Positions 44,482-56,400 of a stretch of DNA of 64,000 nt are shown here, in pieces; the first letter of the stretch is position 1; each line of letters starts with the position of its first letter. The notes below the pieces were generated by a model that was not told the DNA's origin, ran no database searches, and was given only the letters and a program-made list of their open reading frames with translations. Origin of the DNA: Adineta ricciae (taxonomy: Eukaryota; Rotifera; Eurotatoria; Adinetida; Adinetidae); NCBI GenBank assembly GCA_905250025.1, contig CAJNOJ010000220.1:99206-163205 (forward strand), read 5' to 3'. Both the position numbers and the translations under genes were made by a program.

Positions 44482-47212
44482 ATGCCAAAAGATACAAAAT
44501 TTAGTCTTGATTGGCTGGAACGTTCTGACAATGATGGTGTTCAAGTGAAACGGTGGTTGAGACAAGGTACAACGGATACAACTTTTCAATGTACTTACTG
44601 CAAAACAGGTGATCGCGATTGTTCAAACCAAGGGTGGCGTGCAGTTGCTCAACATATGAACACACTTGGCCACGTAAAAACTATAAAATCATTGAAGAAT
44701 AATTCGAAGTTTGTCGTGGAACCAACAAATTCTCAAACATTATTAAGTAACGATCCACCGACAACTAATACTTTAGGACTTGATGACACTAAAAAGTCAC
44801 CAACACTTAATTTTGATGAACAAGTTACCAAAGCTGAAGCTATATGGAGCTTGAATGTTGCACGCCGAGGTTTTTCGTACAACTCATGCGATGGTCTTGG
44901 TGACATTTTTCGAGCTATGTTTCCCGATTCTAACATTGCACAACAATTCAATATCCAGTCGAAGAAAATGTCGTATGTAATGTATCACGGAATCGGTCCC
45001 TATTTTCATCAAGAGTTAGTGAAACAACTGAAGCGTGTCGAGAAGTTTGTGCTGTGCTTTGATGAACAAACGAATGTTCAAAATAAAAAGCAGTTGGATT
45101 TATTGGTCAAATTTTGGTCGTATGATGAAGGATTGGTTGTTACGCGCTTTTACAAGTCAATTTTCTTGGGTCATGCTCGTGCCAATGTACTTCGCACTGT
45201 GATCATCGATTCATTCAAAACGGATGGTGTCGATTTAAGAAGATTATTGATGCTTGGTCGTGATAATCCAACCGTCAATATTTCACTTGAAAATTTAATC
45301 GATGCGGAATTGAGAACGATGGGAAGTAACTTACTATTGATAGGTTCATGTAATCTTCACGTTGTGCACAATGGTTTTAAATCAGGTTGTTTCCCATGTT
45401 TTTTTTATTATCATATCATTAACCTGTTCTAAACCAATTTCTTAGGTCTATCATCGGCTAGTTGGCATGTAGAAAATGTTTGTACCGAAATTTATTCGTG
45501 GTTTAAGCAATCGCCTGCTCGTAAAGAAGATTTAGTTGATACAATTCATGATTTTGATGATCTAATGGAAAAAACGCTGTTGTACTTCACCATCACGCGT
45601 TGGGTACTTCTCGGGAAAGTTATTACACGCGTATTGAGTAAGTTTACTCATCATTTTTACTCTTGCGACGTTTCTCTTATGACAACATTTCCAATTATTT
45701 TCTAGCCTTGTGGGAGCCGTTATGTGATTACTTCTTAGATTTCTTACCGACTACTCAAAAAGTTCAAATTCAAAAGAATGATAAATATGATAAGATTAAG
45801 TCGAATTTGACGTCAAATGTAATCAAGATCCGATTACGATTTGTACTTTTCCTATGTGAAAATATATTTGATCAATTTCTGACGTGGTTTCAACAAGAAG
45901 GACCCCTGATTCATCTTCTTCATCACGAATTAACTCGATTATTTTCAACAGTTTTGATGAAGTTTTTGAAATCTGATTATGTTTGTGAAAAATCTGGCAG
46001 CGATTTATTGGACTTAGATTTCAAGCTAAGTGAGAAGCAACTCACAAATAAACAGATACGAATCGGTAACGTAGAAAGCAACTTAATAGTCCTTTTAATT
46101 ACCGACATTTATTTTTACTCATAGGCGAAAAGACTCGTACAGCGTTAAGTGGTTTAACGCAACAAGAGCGTGAAACATTTTTCAATGATGTGAGAAAAAT
46201 ATATCACGGTATCGCTCAATATTTTCAATCAAATCTACCGTTAAAGAATGGTTTTTTACGTGACGTACAGATTTTACATCATTCTTTGAAAGACGTGCGA
46301 AATGCTGATCAAATTATTCGCGTTGCTCGCGCTGTTCCACATCTGTTGAAAGATAGCGAAATTGATAGTTTACGCGATGAATGGCTAGCTTATTCACTTG
46401 AAGTTATTGATGAAAAATGGGTGATCGACAAAAAAGAAATAGATTCGGATGGCAACGAATGTATTATTTACCATAGAATCGATTTTTATTGGAATAAGGT
46501 TTTGGCGATAACAACAACAGATGGCCGTCCGAAATATCCTGCGTTATCTAAATTGATAAAAAATATCCTTATCATTTCACACGGAAACGCTGATGTTGAA
46601 CGAGGCTTCTCAATTAACGAAAATATCGTTGTTCAAAATCGATCGTTACTGTCAGATTTTTCAATTAATGGTTTACGTACAGCACATGATGCTGTGAAGT
46701 CAATTGGTCGCGGTTCTGTTAGCAATGTACATATAGTTATTTGAATTTAGTGAAATTAATTTGAATCTTTTTAATCTTAGGTACCGATTACTAAAGAATT
46801 GCTCAAAGCTGTCAAAAATTCTCACTCCTTCTATAAAAAAGAATTAACAATCGCAAGTGTAGCAGCACAGCAATCGAGAGAAGAGGAAAAGGAACGCGAC
46901 AATACCAATGATATGTACAAACAAATGTTGGAGAATGAAGATCAATTATTGTTGAAGCAGAAAGACCTGCAACGGGAACAGCAAGAACTCAATTTGTTAA
47001 TAACCGATGGAAATATACGTTTACACTCAGCAATGAAAAACAAAGATCATTTTGACGCAAATAGAGCGGCAATACTGATTGAAGGTGTTACTAACAGGAG
47101 TAAACTGATTGGTGACGAATTAATGAAAGTAACAGAAGAAATGATGAAGATTCAACAGAAAAGAAAAGATGCGTTCAAAAAGCAGCAGCGACAAAAGAAA
47201 CTGAAGATTTAA
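44482..47212 (+). CDS. hAT transposase, five exons, 829 aa, apparently intact
   Basis: Exons are 44482-45385, 45446-45637, 45706-46065, 46125-46726 and 46781-47212, with four GT-AG introns of 54-68 nt. The total is 2490 nt with no internal stop. The N-terminus has a BED-like zinc finger (FQCTYCKTGDRDC..GWRAVAQHMNTLGH). The catalytic D, D, E set is visible: VLCFDEQTN, GRDNPTVN (the family's DG.N.N position), and DVERGFS in the C-terminal hATC dimerisation region. The CxxH motif is CNLHVVHNG. A Lys/Gln/Glu-rich coiled-coil tail of about 140 residues follows the hATC region, encoded by the last exon, and is unusual. The start at 44482 (MPKDTKFS) is chosen because the zinc finger follows closely; an in-frame Met at 44407 would add 25 hydrophobic residues. 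Confidence 0.9.
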
Positions 47213-47579
47213 ATATTATTTATTAAAATTATCAATTTTCGTTTGAACATGTTTATGTGGTGGTTCAAGCGCTTTTTCAATGTACTAAAATATTAGCTCA
47301 TAAAATGAAGTGATTTGAAGTATTTTTTATATGCATTTGGTTATGGTTTTCTCTAATATTGTTTTTGTAAACATACATAGTCAATATCCTTTAATAAAGG
47401 AAACACAAGCGTAATTGTACTTTTTTCTTTAGAATCACTATCGTTAAAGAACTTATTGAGAAAATGACTTAAAGCTCTTTTTCTATTCTCCGGCACCCAA
47501 GAACCAAACATCTATACGATTTCAAAAGCAATAATGTTGAGAAGAAGTGTCTCTAGCTGTTTTTAGCGAGAAAACATCG

Positions 47580-47656
47580 TCCTATATAAATCCTATATTA
47601 TTAATAGAAATCCTATAAAAATTTACTCGTAAAATCCTATATAATCCTATATTTTC
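47580..47656 (+). repeat. Right subterminal repeats of the hAT element
   Basis: TCCTATATAAATCCTATATT and further ATCCTATA units, in the same orientation as the left set rather than inverted. Confidence 0.75.
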
Positions 47657-47679
47657 AAGAGAGGCCGCTACGAAGCCTG

Positions 47680-47687
47680 TTGGTGTA
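47680..47687. repeat. 8-bp target-site duplication, right (TTGGTGTA)
   Basis: Exact copy of 44026-44033. Confidence 0.95.
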
Positions 47688-48132
47688 GAATTATTAGTTT
47701 CATACGAAAACTACCCCATATGGCTTTTAGTCAGTACAAGTATGCCGCGAATATTCGAATGACCTTTTCTAGTCAAGACTGTTGCATTAAAACTAGAACA
47801 ATATGTTTGAAAGTAGTACTTCTCATTTAGTCACTCACCCTTCGCATCATATATCTCTACTTATAAGTAGTAAAATAATTATTAGAGTTATCACACCTAT
47901 GTAATTCCGAATATCGTATTTTTTGTTTGCCATTGATTATCTGAAATGATCTGACTTTCATAATTTACTCTTTCGTAAGGGTGTCGGTAGATTACGTCTG
48001 ATCTCAATTTATTACATTTTTCTTTCGTACGACTCGTCACATGGCTTTGTTGATGAATTGCTTAATGAAGCATGTCGTTTACTCTTTTTGTTACGATTTT
48101 TCTCCACACAAACGATAAAGTAATCGTGAAAG
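47688..48132. other. Spacer, no gene seen
   Basis: AT-rich. It presumably holds the promoter of the EF-hand gene. No clear TATA box was picked. Confidence 0.4.
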
Positions 48133-49089
48133 ATGGAGACAACACCAAATCATAAACAACGAAAATTCAAGGAATTGACGCCGAAAGGTTCGTTTATTTA
48201 TCTCTATGTTTTGGAACTGAAAATGTGTCTTTGCAATACTTTACATTAGAATTGGCTATACTTCGAACAAATTCGAAACTGAGCGACAAAGGTAAAAGAG
48301 CTTTGATACTCAATTCTTATTATAACTTTCGTTTTCGCTTCACAGAGATCAAAATGTGTTATGAAGTATATTTGTTAAATAAGAAGTATTTAGGATTGTT
48401 ATGCGATTGCTTAGGGATTTATTGAAATGTGTCCGACAGGTCAACTTGATCAGAAAACATTTACTTCGATATGTAAAACATTTGATCCAGACACCGATGA
48501 ACAAATATGCGGGTAGATGAATAATATTATTATCGAGAGTTATATGGAATATTTTCTTTGTAGAAATGTGTTTCATCGCATGGATAAGAATAGCGACGGG
48601 ACAGTTGATTTTAGTGAATATCTTTTTGCTACAGCTGTTACCAATTTTAGCGGTGATCTAGAACAACGACTTGAATTCATATTCGATTTGTAAATCTACG
48701 ACAATTCTTTTATTTGAGGAGAAAAGTTCTTTGTTTCTAGTTGGGATATTTCTGAAGATGGACAACTCGATCAGAACGAATTGGGTCGTTTGATTTCGGC
48801 TATGGTATAAATTTATTTGAATGATTCGATTGATATTTCATCGTTTGTTGTAGTATGATCGAGCTCGAATAAAAGATCGTCATGGTGATAATGATCCTCA
48901 TAAACGTGCGAAAGAAATAATCAAGAAACTTGACATTAACCATGATAAGAAAATAAGCAAAGAAGAATTTATTCAAGGGTACGTTTAACTCTTCCTCATT
49001 CTTTGATTATATTTCAGAATCGGTTTTTTCTTTCAATTAGATGTCAACGTGATGAAGTCATCGCTAAACTTCTTGCTCCTGCACTGTAA
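48133..49089 (+). CDS. Neuronal-calcium-sensor/recoverin-like EF-hand protein, eight exons
   Basis: Exons are 48133-48187, 48250-48291, 48346-48365, 48415-48512, 48564-48689, 48741-48804, 48854-48978 and 49041-49089. Total 579 nt, 192 aa, the usual family length. All introns are GT-AG and 49-62 nt, and one exon is only 20 nt. EF1 is degenerate with the family's Cys-Pro (GFIEMCPTGQLDQ). EF2 is DKNSDGTVDFSE, EF3 is DISEDGQLDQNE, and EF4 is DINHDKKISKEE, with Lys replacing the usual Gly at loop position 6. The N-terminus is METTPNHKQ rather than MGxxxS, so the usual N-myristoylation for Ca-dependent membrane binding is absent. A cytosolic calcium sensor is expected. Confidence 0.85.
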
Positions 49090-49381
49090 ATAACCAGTGA
49101 ATATGGTTTTCCAATGACTTTGATACGCACACATATACTAAATAAAATATTTTAGTCTTTCAAGCTTAGAATCATCTTTAAAAGTATCGCTGTCATACAA
49201 CAATAGCTTTCTCTATCCGCTAGTTTATGAGTGTTGTGAAAAGTGAAACAAACATTTTTAGTTTATCTGTCCTTATACATATGATGTGTGCACTTACGCA
49301 CCTACTTTGATTTAAATAAGCAAATATACTCGATAGAAATGTTTTATTATTATTATTGAATTACTCTTCAATGAAAAACAT
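49090..49381. other. Spacer with a poly(A)-type signal
   Basis: AATAAAATATTTTAG at about 49140, 50 nt after the stop, is a likely polyadenylation region of the EF-hand gene. No gene seen. Confidence 0.4.
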
Positions 49382-50101
49382 TCATTCTATAGTATTTCGT
49401 TTAGCAAAAAGAATATTTTGATCTGAGTTTTGATTCTTTTTCTTATTCACCTTCAATGCATTAGTTTTTGCTTTGAAACCAATGAGATTTTCTGCTGCAA
49501 CACGTATGTCATTCAAATATAAAGTAGCGCACACAAAAGAACGTCGAATAAACAGCAGTACACAGAACAGATACAATGAAGAAAACACTGGCAGTGTTGC
49601 TAGGATAGTTGACTGTAAGTAAATAAAATCCGAAATCGGAATTGATATCAGTGACTGCCATAGCATTCGGGGCGACACCAAGTGAGTAGTTCATGTAAGA
49701 AAAGAATGTAGCGTTTCCTGTATTGAGATAAATGTTCACAGTGCCTGTACCTGTGTTTACCGTAACTATATCCGATCTTGCATCAGAATTTAGATCAACG
49801 ATTTCTACTGCAGTTGGAAAGATATCAGTTGAATAATTGACACATAGAGTGTATGTTTTGTTTCCTCGGTGGAGAAAAATATTGAGAGTATTTGTATCGG
49901 TATGATGCCGAGTACTGAGTCATTGTTTCGATCATGAACTGCTAATGCTTGCGGATTAATGTTAGTTGCATAAGTAGTCTGATTGAAATATACGATGTAG
50001 CATACTATGAAGAACAAAATGATAAAGGTTAGAATGATTACAAGATTTGATGAGCACATTCGAAGTCTTCGGCGTTCTTTAAAGATGTTATACTTCTTCA
50101 C
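49382..50101 (-). pseudogene. FG-GAP/VCBS-repeat membrane protein, decayed
   Basis: Read on minus from 50101: a basic leader (KERRRLRMCSSN), one membrane span (LVIILTFIILFFIVCYIVYF), then QTTYATNINPQALAVHDRNNDS, the start of an FG-GAP blade. In shifted frames VEIVDLNSDARSDIVTVNTG, NIYLNTGNATF and PNAMAVTDINSDFG follow. At least two frameshifts break the propeller, and the end is low-similarity. It is a short, degenerate relative of the gene at 61919-63631, keeping the N-terminal anchor plus propeller layout. Confidence 0.65.
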
Positions 50102-50715
50102 ACAAGATCAGTAAAATACATTATGCATAACCAATAGTTGCGAACTCCAGATTATCTGGAATGCATACGTCTCTTTGATACGGAAGTGCTACACAAAACT
50201 CATTTGAAAGAAATGTCTCATGACTGCGTTCTAAGCTAGATTTCATATCTCAACAGTTCAAATCATATTTAACGAAATTCATTAAATGATCTAAATAGTG
50301 AACGGTCAGTCCTCACCTGTTCTGAATTGAAAGAGTGTGTTTGAATGTTCATCTAAGTCGAAAAAATACGCCGTCACTCGCATTGTTTTTGTCAAACACT
50401 GATTCATGTTGTTCGATGTTCGGAAACAGTGACGTAAAACATCGATTATTCCGAATTACTATAGCGTCATAATTTCAAAATTATAAAGAAAGTAGTAACT
50501 GTCATGTGTTACTTACCATAGACTGTTGTTGTAGTTGACTTTTATTCTGTAAAAATAAGTATAGGATTTGGGATACGAAAAGATGAATGACACTTATAGT
50601 TTGATTTTCTTTGAGTGAACGAGTTGATTTCCGGATCTCGAAATCATGACTAGTTTTTGTTTGAAATCTCACAAGAGATAAGAGCATACGATTTCAATCT
50701 GATATGGGCACACCC
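50102..50715. other. Spacer, no gene seen
   Basis: No family match. A TTACTTACC at about 50510 on the plus strand reads as a GTAAGTAA donor on minus and could belong to an upstream exon of a neighbouring minus-strand gene. Confidence 0.35.
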
Positions 50716-50982
50716 TCACGTATGGTTTTGAGTAATTGATCTATCAAACAATTGACAGCTAGTATTTGATTGCTGAAAACTAGCAGTCTCGCAGTGCACT
50801 TGTGTTCGACAGCGAGTTTGACACTGACAAATATTCAGTACAAAAACAGTTATATAGGATAAACAGGTTGTTGTAGCTCGTTGAAATTGCCATCCGCTCG
50901 CGACATACATCCTCATATTCTGTGCAAGTGATTGTTGAAGAGTAATAATTAAGAATACCAAGAATATATTTGAGTTAGCCAT
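50716..50982 (-). CDS. Small secreted PAN/apple-like protein, first exon(s)
   Basis: The start MANSNIFLVFLIITLQQSLAQ is a good signal peptide with cleavage after SLAQ. An earlier in-frame Met (50994) is less likely. The rest has CLSYITVFVLNICQCQTRC, HCETASFQQSNTSCQLFD, with the cysteine spacing and the C-x-LF ending of PAN/apple domains, which bind protein or carbohydrate ligands outside the cell. The frame ends at 50716, and further exons to the left (below 50716) were not identified. PAN proteins are common in bdelloids. The call rests on cysteine pattern only. Confidence 0.5.
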   Translation of the reverse strand: MANSNIFLVFLIITLQQSLAQNMRMYVASGWQFQRATTTCLSYITVFVLNICQCQTRCRTQVHCETASFQQSNTSCQLFDRSITQNHT

Positions 50983-50994
50983 ACCAAGTAACAC

Positions 50995-51803
50995 TATTAT
51001 TTTTCAAGTGAAAGAGAAACCGTGTTATAGAGATCAAACGGACAGTATCTATATCTTATGCATATCTTTTTACACTCTTGATTTTCTTTCTCTCTTTCAA
51101 TTACTGCATTGGATGCCATTCAGAGAATAGTCTTTGTTATTTTAAAAAACACACTTACGAGGGAAACACCCGAGGTATCAAAAAGCTTTATGACTCGGAG
51201 TGTGATGGGTAGGTAGGGCATACCTAGGTATGATATATCCTAAGTTGGTTTGTGCGCAAGTTGCTTTTAGCAAACGTTATCAATTTTTCAAGTTACAAAG
51301 CGGTATTTACAGTTTTACCGAAAATTCAAATTTTCTATATGAGAAAATGAGTGTAGTTTAAAAACCTTTTATTTACATTATCAGACATGGATCTGGCTCG
51401 TTTTTCTTTCAAATCGAGATGATCCCAGTCTCGCGATTTTACTTTACCAACTAATTAGAAAATCTGGTTTGAAAAATGCTACGGATTCTGCTGGAATTAA
51501 TTAATTATTTGCTGTTGAAAAGTAAAGTTTGGTCTTTTCTTGTATTTTTTTCAACATTTTTGAATATAAACTTCTCTTGAATCTATGCGTGATTACTATG
51601 GCAAGAAAAACAAGCATAATGGAATAACAAGGAAAACGGAACACCGATTTTGATTATTCAGATATCATGGATATGAAAATTAACGAAGAAGTCCTGAAAA
51701 CAAAATATTTTGCTACAGTGACTACATCGAATGTACGTCACAGTAATCTTGTTCGAATGTGAAGCATACTTGTGTAACTGATTGAAATGGTCGAGGATCA
51801 ACA
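50995..51803. other. Spacer, no gene seen
   Basis: No family match. It contains a short imperfect inverted repeat around TAGGTAGGGCATACCTAGGTA at about 51211. Confidence 0.35.
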
Positions 51804-52111
51804 TCAGTGTATTAACTTCTGAACCATGCATATCGTATCATAGAAACAAAAAACTGGAGAGGAAAGTTGATTACGAATAATCGATTGTAAGCGAATTATA
51901 TTATTTCTTTGTGCAAGGTGAATATTTATTTCGTCAAGAAGAACACGCTCGTGAACCCTACGAACGATCACTTTCCGTTGTCTATTAAAGAAGACGTCCA
52001 GCGGCTGAATGGTAGAAGTTGTTTTCCATGGAATTTCTAGTCGCTTAAGTCTTTTAATTGATTCATAAATGCCTTTTCCATATGTCTGTCCAGGCCAACT
52101 ATCAGAAAGAA
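51804..52111 (-). pseudogene. DDE transposase fragment (pogo/Tigger-like)
   Basis: The minus strand reads LSDSWPGQ, KRLEIPWKTTSTIQPLDVFFNRQRK and RNNIIRLQSIIRNQL. This is the C-terminal part of a DDE_1-type transposase, where the S-T-x-I/L-Q-P-L-D motif holds the third acidic residue. The 5' side ends abruptly at the left end of the larger element at 52112, so that element probably inserted here or the fragment was already truncated. The rest is not found beyond the right end at 60510. Confidence 0.6.
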
Positions 52112-52136
52112 GTACACTGAAAACAAAAAAGGTTTT
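52112..52136 (+). repeat. Left terminal inverted repeat
   Basis: 25 bases starting GTACACTG, an exact inverted match to 60486-60510. Similarity continues inward (GGCGAAATC against ATACGAAACC). Confidence 0.85.
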
Positions 52137-52329
52137 TGGCGAAATCTTTTGGGTTTCGTCAAAACTTAATCTATTCCAAATGTTATCGCGCAATCGCACG
52201 AAATCTAGAAAAAGTTTAGTGCCATTCAAGGTGTTTTATGAACCCTTTTTAACTTCTATACTCCAAGGATGATTTCGTTCCAAATCATTCTCATACTGTT
52301 AAAGCCTAAAATAGTTTCGTGCCCCGCTC

Positions 52330-52725
52330 ATTATCAATGAGGAAATGAGAAAAGGTTTCGCATAGAACCAACTATAAAATATCGCAGTCAGGAAAGTTTC
52401 GTAAAAGATACTTCTGAAAAAAACGAAACGAAAAGGGTTTAGCATCAAGCTTCACATTTTTTTTTGATTGAAAGAGGTTTCGTAGAATAAACCTGTGTAA
52501 ATGCTTGAGTACGAAAGGGTTTCGTATAAACTGCTTTGTATTTGTTTCAAGTTAAAAAGGTTTCGTATGGTGCCATGGCTGAAAAAAACAACTCAGTGTG
52601 GTTTCGTATGACACCCTCAAAAGTGTCGTATAAACCTCAGACATTTTGTATATTCTAAAAGGGTTTCGTACAATGCCGCTGACATTTTCAGTATTTGGAA
52701 AAGGTTTCGTATAACACCCTTTACA
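52330..52725 (+). repeat. Subterminal array of GGTTTCGTA units
   Basis: About nine or ten copies of A(A)GGTTTCGTA, spaced irregularly by about 30-50 bp, for example near 52353, 52487, 52527, 52558, 52600, 52661 and 52704. The same motif occurs at the right end (60415-60495), where GGTTTCGTATAAAACC forms a near-palindrome. Such arrays bind the TnpA-type protein in En/Spm elements. Confidence 0.75.
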
Positions 52726-53457
52726 GCATGTCCATTTAATGAGTGTTCCACGAAAAATCAGCAGGCGATAAATATCAAGTAAGGTTCCGTTACAAAATGG
52801 CTCATGCTTTCAATTGAAGAATTTTAATTTAATTTACTTCTGTAATTAAAGTATAACTTGATTGGATTGAAAGAGACGACTGCATTTTTACCCAAAATAT
52901 GACTAGCTCGAATAGACACCAATTATATTCTCGCCCGACACTATATACATATGATCCACCGATTGGTTTTCTCTGGATCGGGAGTACAGTAACAAGTTGG
53001 AGCCCATTGATTATCGAACATCAGAAATATTCTCTCGCTGTGTCCATATAATCTCTTATTTACGAGATCTAATCAATTCTTCTGTTGCAGATCGTTGTAG
53101 ATCGTACACGTCATCCCGTAATTTATTTGAACACACATTATATCGTAATGTTTCCAGGTAAAATAACTTAGAAGAAATCAAAGAAACTATCTGGCAAATT
53201 AAGTACTTTCTCTTTGTTTCCAATTTAGTCTGCACAGATCGCTCATAACTCGGTCTAAAATCTCATTTTGTTCGAATTTTAACCGTTCAGAATAGAAAAA
53301 AAAACTTCGGAATTCCTCTCAACATTTGTCTCGTAAGAAATCTGTTTCATGCTGTCATATAACGGTTTTTGTTTATGCTCTAGTCGTCAACTACTGCACT
53401 GTCTTAGATTTGATTACCTCACGAAGTTTGATATTTTCAAGTCTATTTTATTATGTG

Positions 53458-56400
53458 ATGCAACCTCGACACTGGTCCTGTTCTCAAGTAATTCAATGGT
53501 TATCTTCCTTCACTAAAAATCAAGAAATTCTTGATGTTTTTATTAGTAAGTGACCATGTTATCTTCGTGTAATCGTTATTATTGTTCGCTATACGCCGAA
53601 AAGAAAGTGTACAGCGTCTTTCGCGAGTTATTTAGACACATACAGTATGTTCATAACGGACAGTCAAACTTTAGAATTCGTTGTGAGCTGAGTTCGCTAT
53701 GTGGAAGAGTATATTCCACTTTTGCCGGTTACAAGAGCCACATATATAGAGAGCACAAAGATCTTATCAGTGAAAATTCATTTGAGCAAACAACGCAATG
53801 TTCCGCGAAACTGAATGCCGATGAAACATTGTTGACAGCAACTGACCGTGAAAATTCAGATTCTGACAATGAGCGATATAATGATGGCGAAGAACCAGCT
53901 AACTTTGAACAAGGAATAGATGAAGATGATGCTATAGACTGGCCCCTATTAAAGGAAATCTCAAATCAATCAAGAGAGAAGAAGATCAATATAGACTCGT
54001 TCGAAAAGTGTTACATTGATTTTTTGCTCAATCTTCGAGAAGGTCATTCTTTACCTCAAAACGTCATTCACAGAATCACATTCGGATTTAAGTCGTTGAT
54101 TGAACTTATGCATGAATTATTGAAAATGAAAATCAGAAGGTCACTGATGAAACGCGCGAATGAAATTATTAGTTATAACACAGATGACCCTATCTTACTG
54201 AGTGATCTAAACGACGTTATCACAAGCATTATATAAGCTATACAGAAAGGACGTTTGATCAGTTTCTAACATTTTTCATTGTTCACTGTTATAGTTTCGT
54301 TCGTTACGATCCGTTTAGTTCACATACTATAGTTGTTTTTCATCGATTTTGCTATATTCTACGTCCACACGTATATCGAATGGTTTTTGCGAACAAATGA
54401 ATAGAAAGAATTGAAGAAATTACAAGGAATGAACATAGCTTTTTGAAACTCTGTTCAAAATACTTTTCATACATGCCACCTAAAGAGATAAAGTTAAACA
54501 ACTTACAACAAGTAGCATACTATATACCAATCCAGTCTAGTATTCAGCAAATGTTGAATAAGCCTGACGTTTTAACTGCATCAACGACACATTTTAATGA
54601 GAATATCAACCGAAATGTGGCTGACACTAATCTTATGTTCAATTATCGGCATGCATCACATGCAAAAATACACCCAGTTTTGAAAAATAAACCTGATTCA
54701 TTGTTATTTCAACTATACATTGATGAAATAGGGTTAACAAATCCAATTGGGGCGAAAAAGGACACTCAAAAAATAACAATGGTTTATTTCCAGTTAGAAG
54801 ATTTGCCCGACCAAATTAAGTCAACGCTGAATTCCATATGACTTGTTGCAATGTGTCATTCGAATTATTTATCCAACAATTCCAATAGAAAACAGTTTTT
54901 CAATCCAATAGTGGACGAACTCAATGCTATACAAACAACAGGTGTTTTCATTCCAACTCCTGGAGATCGTCTGAATTTCGCATTCACAGTATTAGTTGGA
55001 GACCATTTGGCTTCCCATGATTTTGGCGGTTTTCAAAAAATTTTCAATACTGGAGAGTTTTGTAGACACTGTCATATAGACCATGAACAAAAGCTGATTC
55101 CTTTGAGTCAAAGTTCTTATTCTTATCGGACGAGAAATGAACATGATGGTTTTGTTCAACAGATTATTACTTCGGATAACCATGGCGTCTTGCATGGCGT
55201 TGTTGATTCAAGCCCATTAGCAGACTTGATCGGTTTTCACGCTGCAATGTCAATTCCAAATGATCCGATGCACGATTTCAACGAAGGTATGTCAATTAAA
55301 TTGTGATTCTTAAAGTAGAAATTATTTTTTACAGGTGTATGTGGTCAGCTGCTGATGGCAATGTTCAAAGAAATCTCAGGAAAGAAGCTGATGACCTATG
55401 CTGAAATTGAAAGTCGATTATCTACATTCGAATACGGTCCTAATGACAAATAAAATAAACCACCAGTTTTACGAAAGAAACATTTCGCGAAGGGAAAGAT
55501 CGTTGGCACCGCATCACAAAAGATGTTATTGTTTAGATTATTTCCTATCATTTTCTTTAACATAATTGGCCAATTACAAACAAAAGAAGCCTATATTTGC
55601 TTACGCGAAATCATAAGCTTTGTGTTTACATGCCCATTCCGATAATCATGGTTGTCGTATTTACAATCATTAAACGTTCGTTTTCAATGTTTAATGGCCC
55701 ACTTATTGCCTAATCTCGTTACACCTAAAGTACATTTTATCACACATTACGCTAGACAGATCGAAAGGAACGGTCCTGCCATTCGACATTGGTGTATGCG
55801 TTTTGAGTCGAAACACCAAGTGTTCAAACAACTTGCGGTCAAGTCGAAAAATTTCAAAAATATACTTTACACTTTATCCAAACGTAACCAATTACACCAA
55901 TGTTTCCTCTTATCTTATACGAATTATTATACAATATTTAATAGAGGTTATTCATCATTCCAACGAGAAATAAATACGTTCCCGATTTCAATTCGTACAT
56001 TATTATCAAAATACGTTGAACATTTGGATCGTGCGGCAAATATTACGGAATTCGAACTATTGAGATTCAAGCTTGTCAATATTATTAAAGGATCTGTATT
56101 TGTCTGTGATCTGATACACGAAGAAGAAGTACCATATTTTCTTCATTTAATATTTATATTCAATGTCGACAACGTTTGGTTGTTAGTAGTAGAATATTTA
56201 CAGACAGTTGCATTCAAAGAATCGTTATGGACGTATGAAATTGAACACACACATCGATTTTCTGTTAAGGAACCGCGTGAACTGATTCAAGTATCGCCGA
56301 AAGGATTTGACATATATGAGATCGACAGGAAGTCATACGTTAATATTATGCCTCGTCTCACCAAAGAAAAACAACTTGTTGAAAAAGATGCACTGATCTG

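Larger units (their letters stand above)
44034..47679 (+). mobile_element. Complete hAT-superfamily DNA transposon (3646 bp)
   Basis: The ends are CAGGCTTCGTAG (44034-44045) and its exact reverse complement (47668-47679), with further partial matches inward. A perfect 8-bp target duplication flanks it. It encodes one five-exon transposase in plus orientation. The subterminal regions on both sides are loaded with TCCTATAT-type repeats. Perfect terminal repeats, perfect target duplication and an unbroken transposase indicate a recent insertion of a potentially autonomous copy. Confidence 0.95.

Noticed and set aside
52330-52725. GGTTTCGTA units considered as a CRISPR array or telomeric repeat
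   Set aside because: Irregular spacing, no unique spacers of equal size, and the same motif at the other end of one element. They are subterminal transposon repeats.
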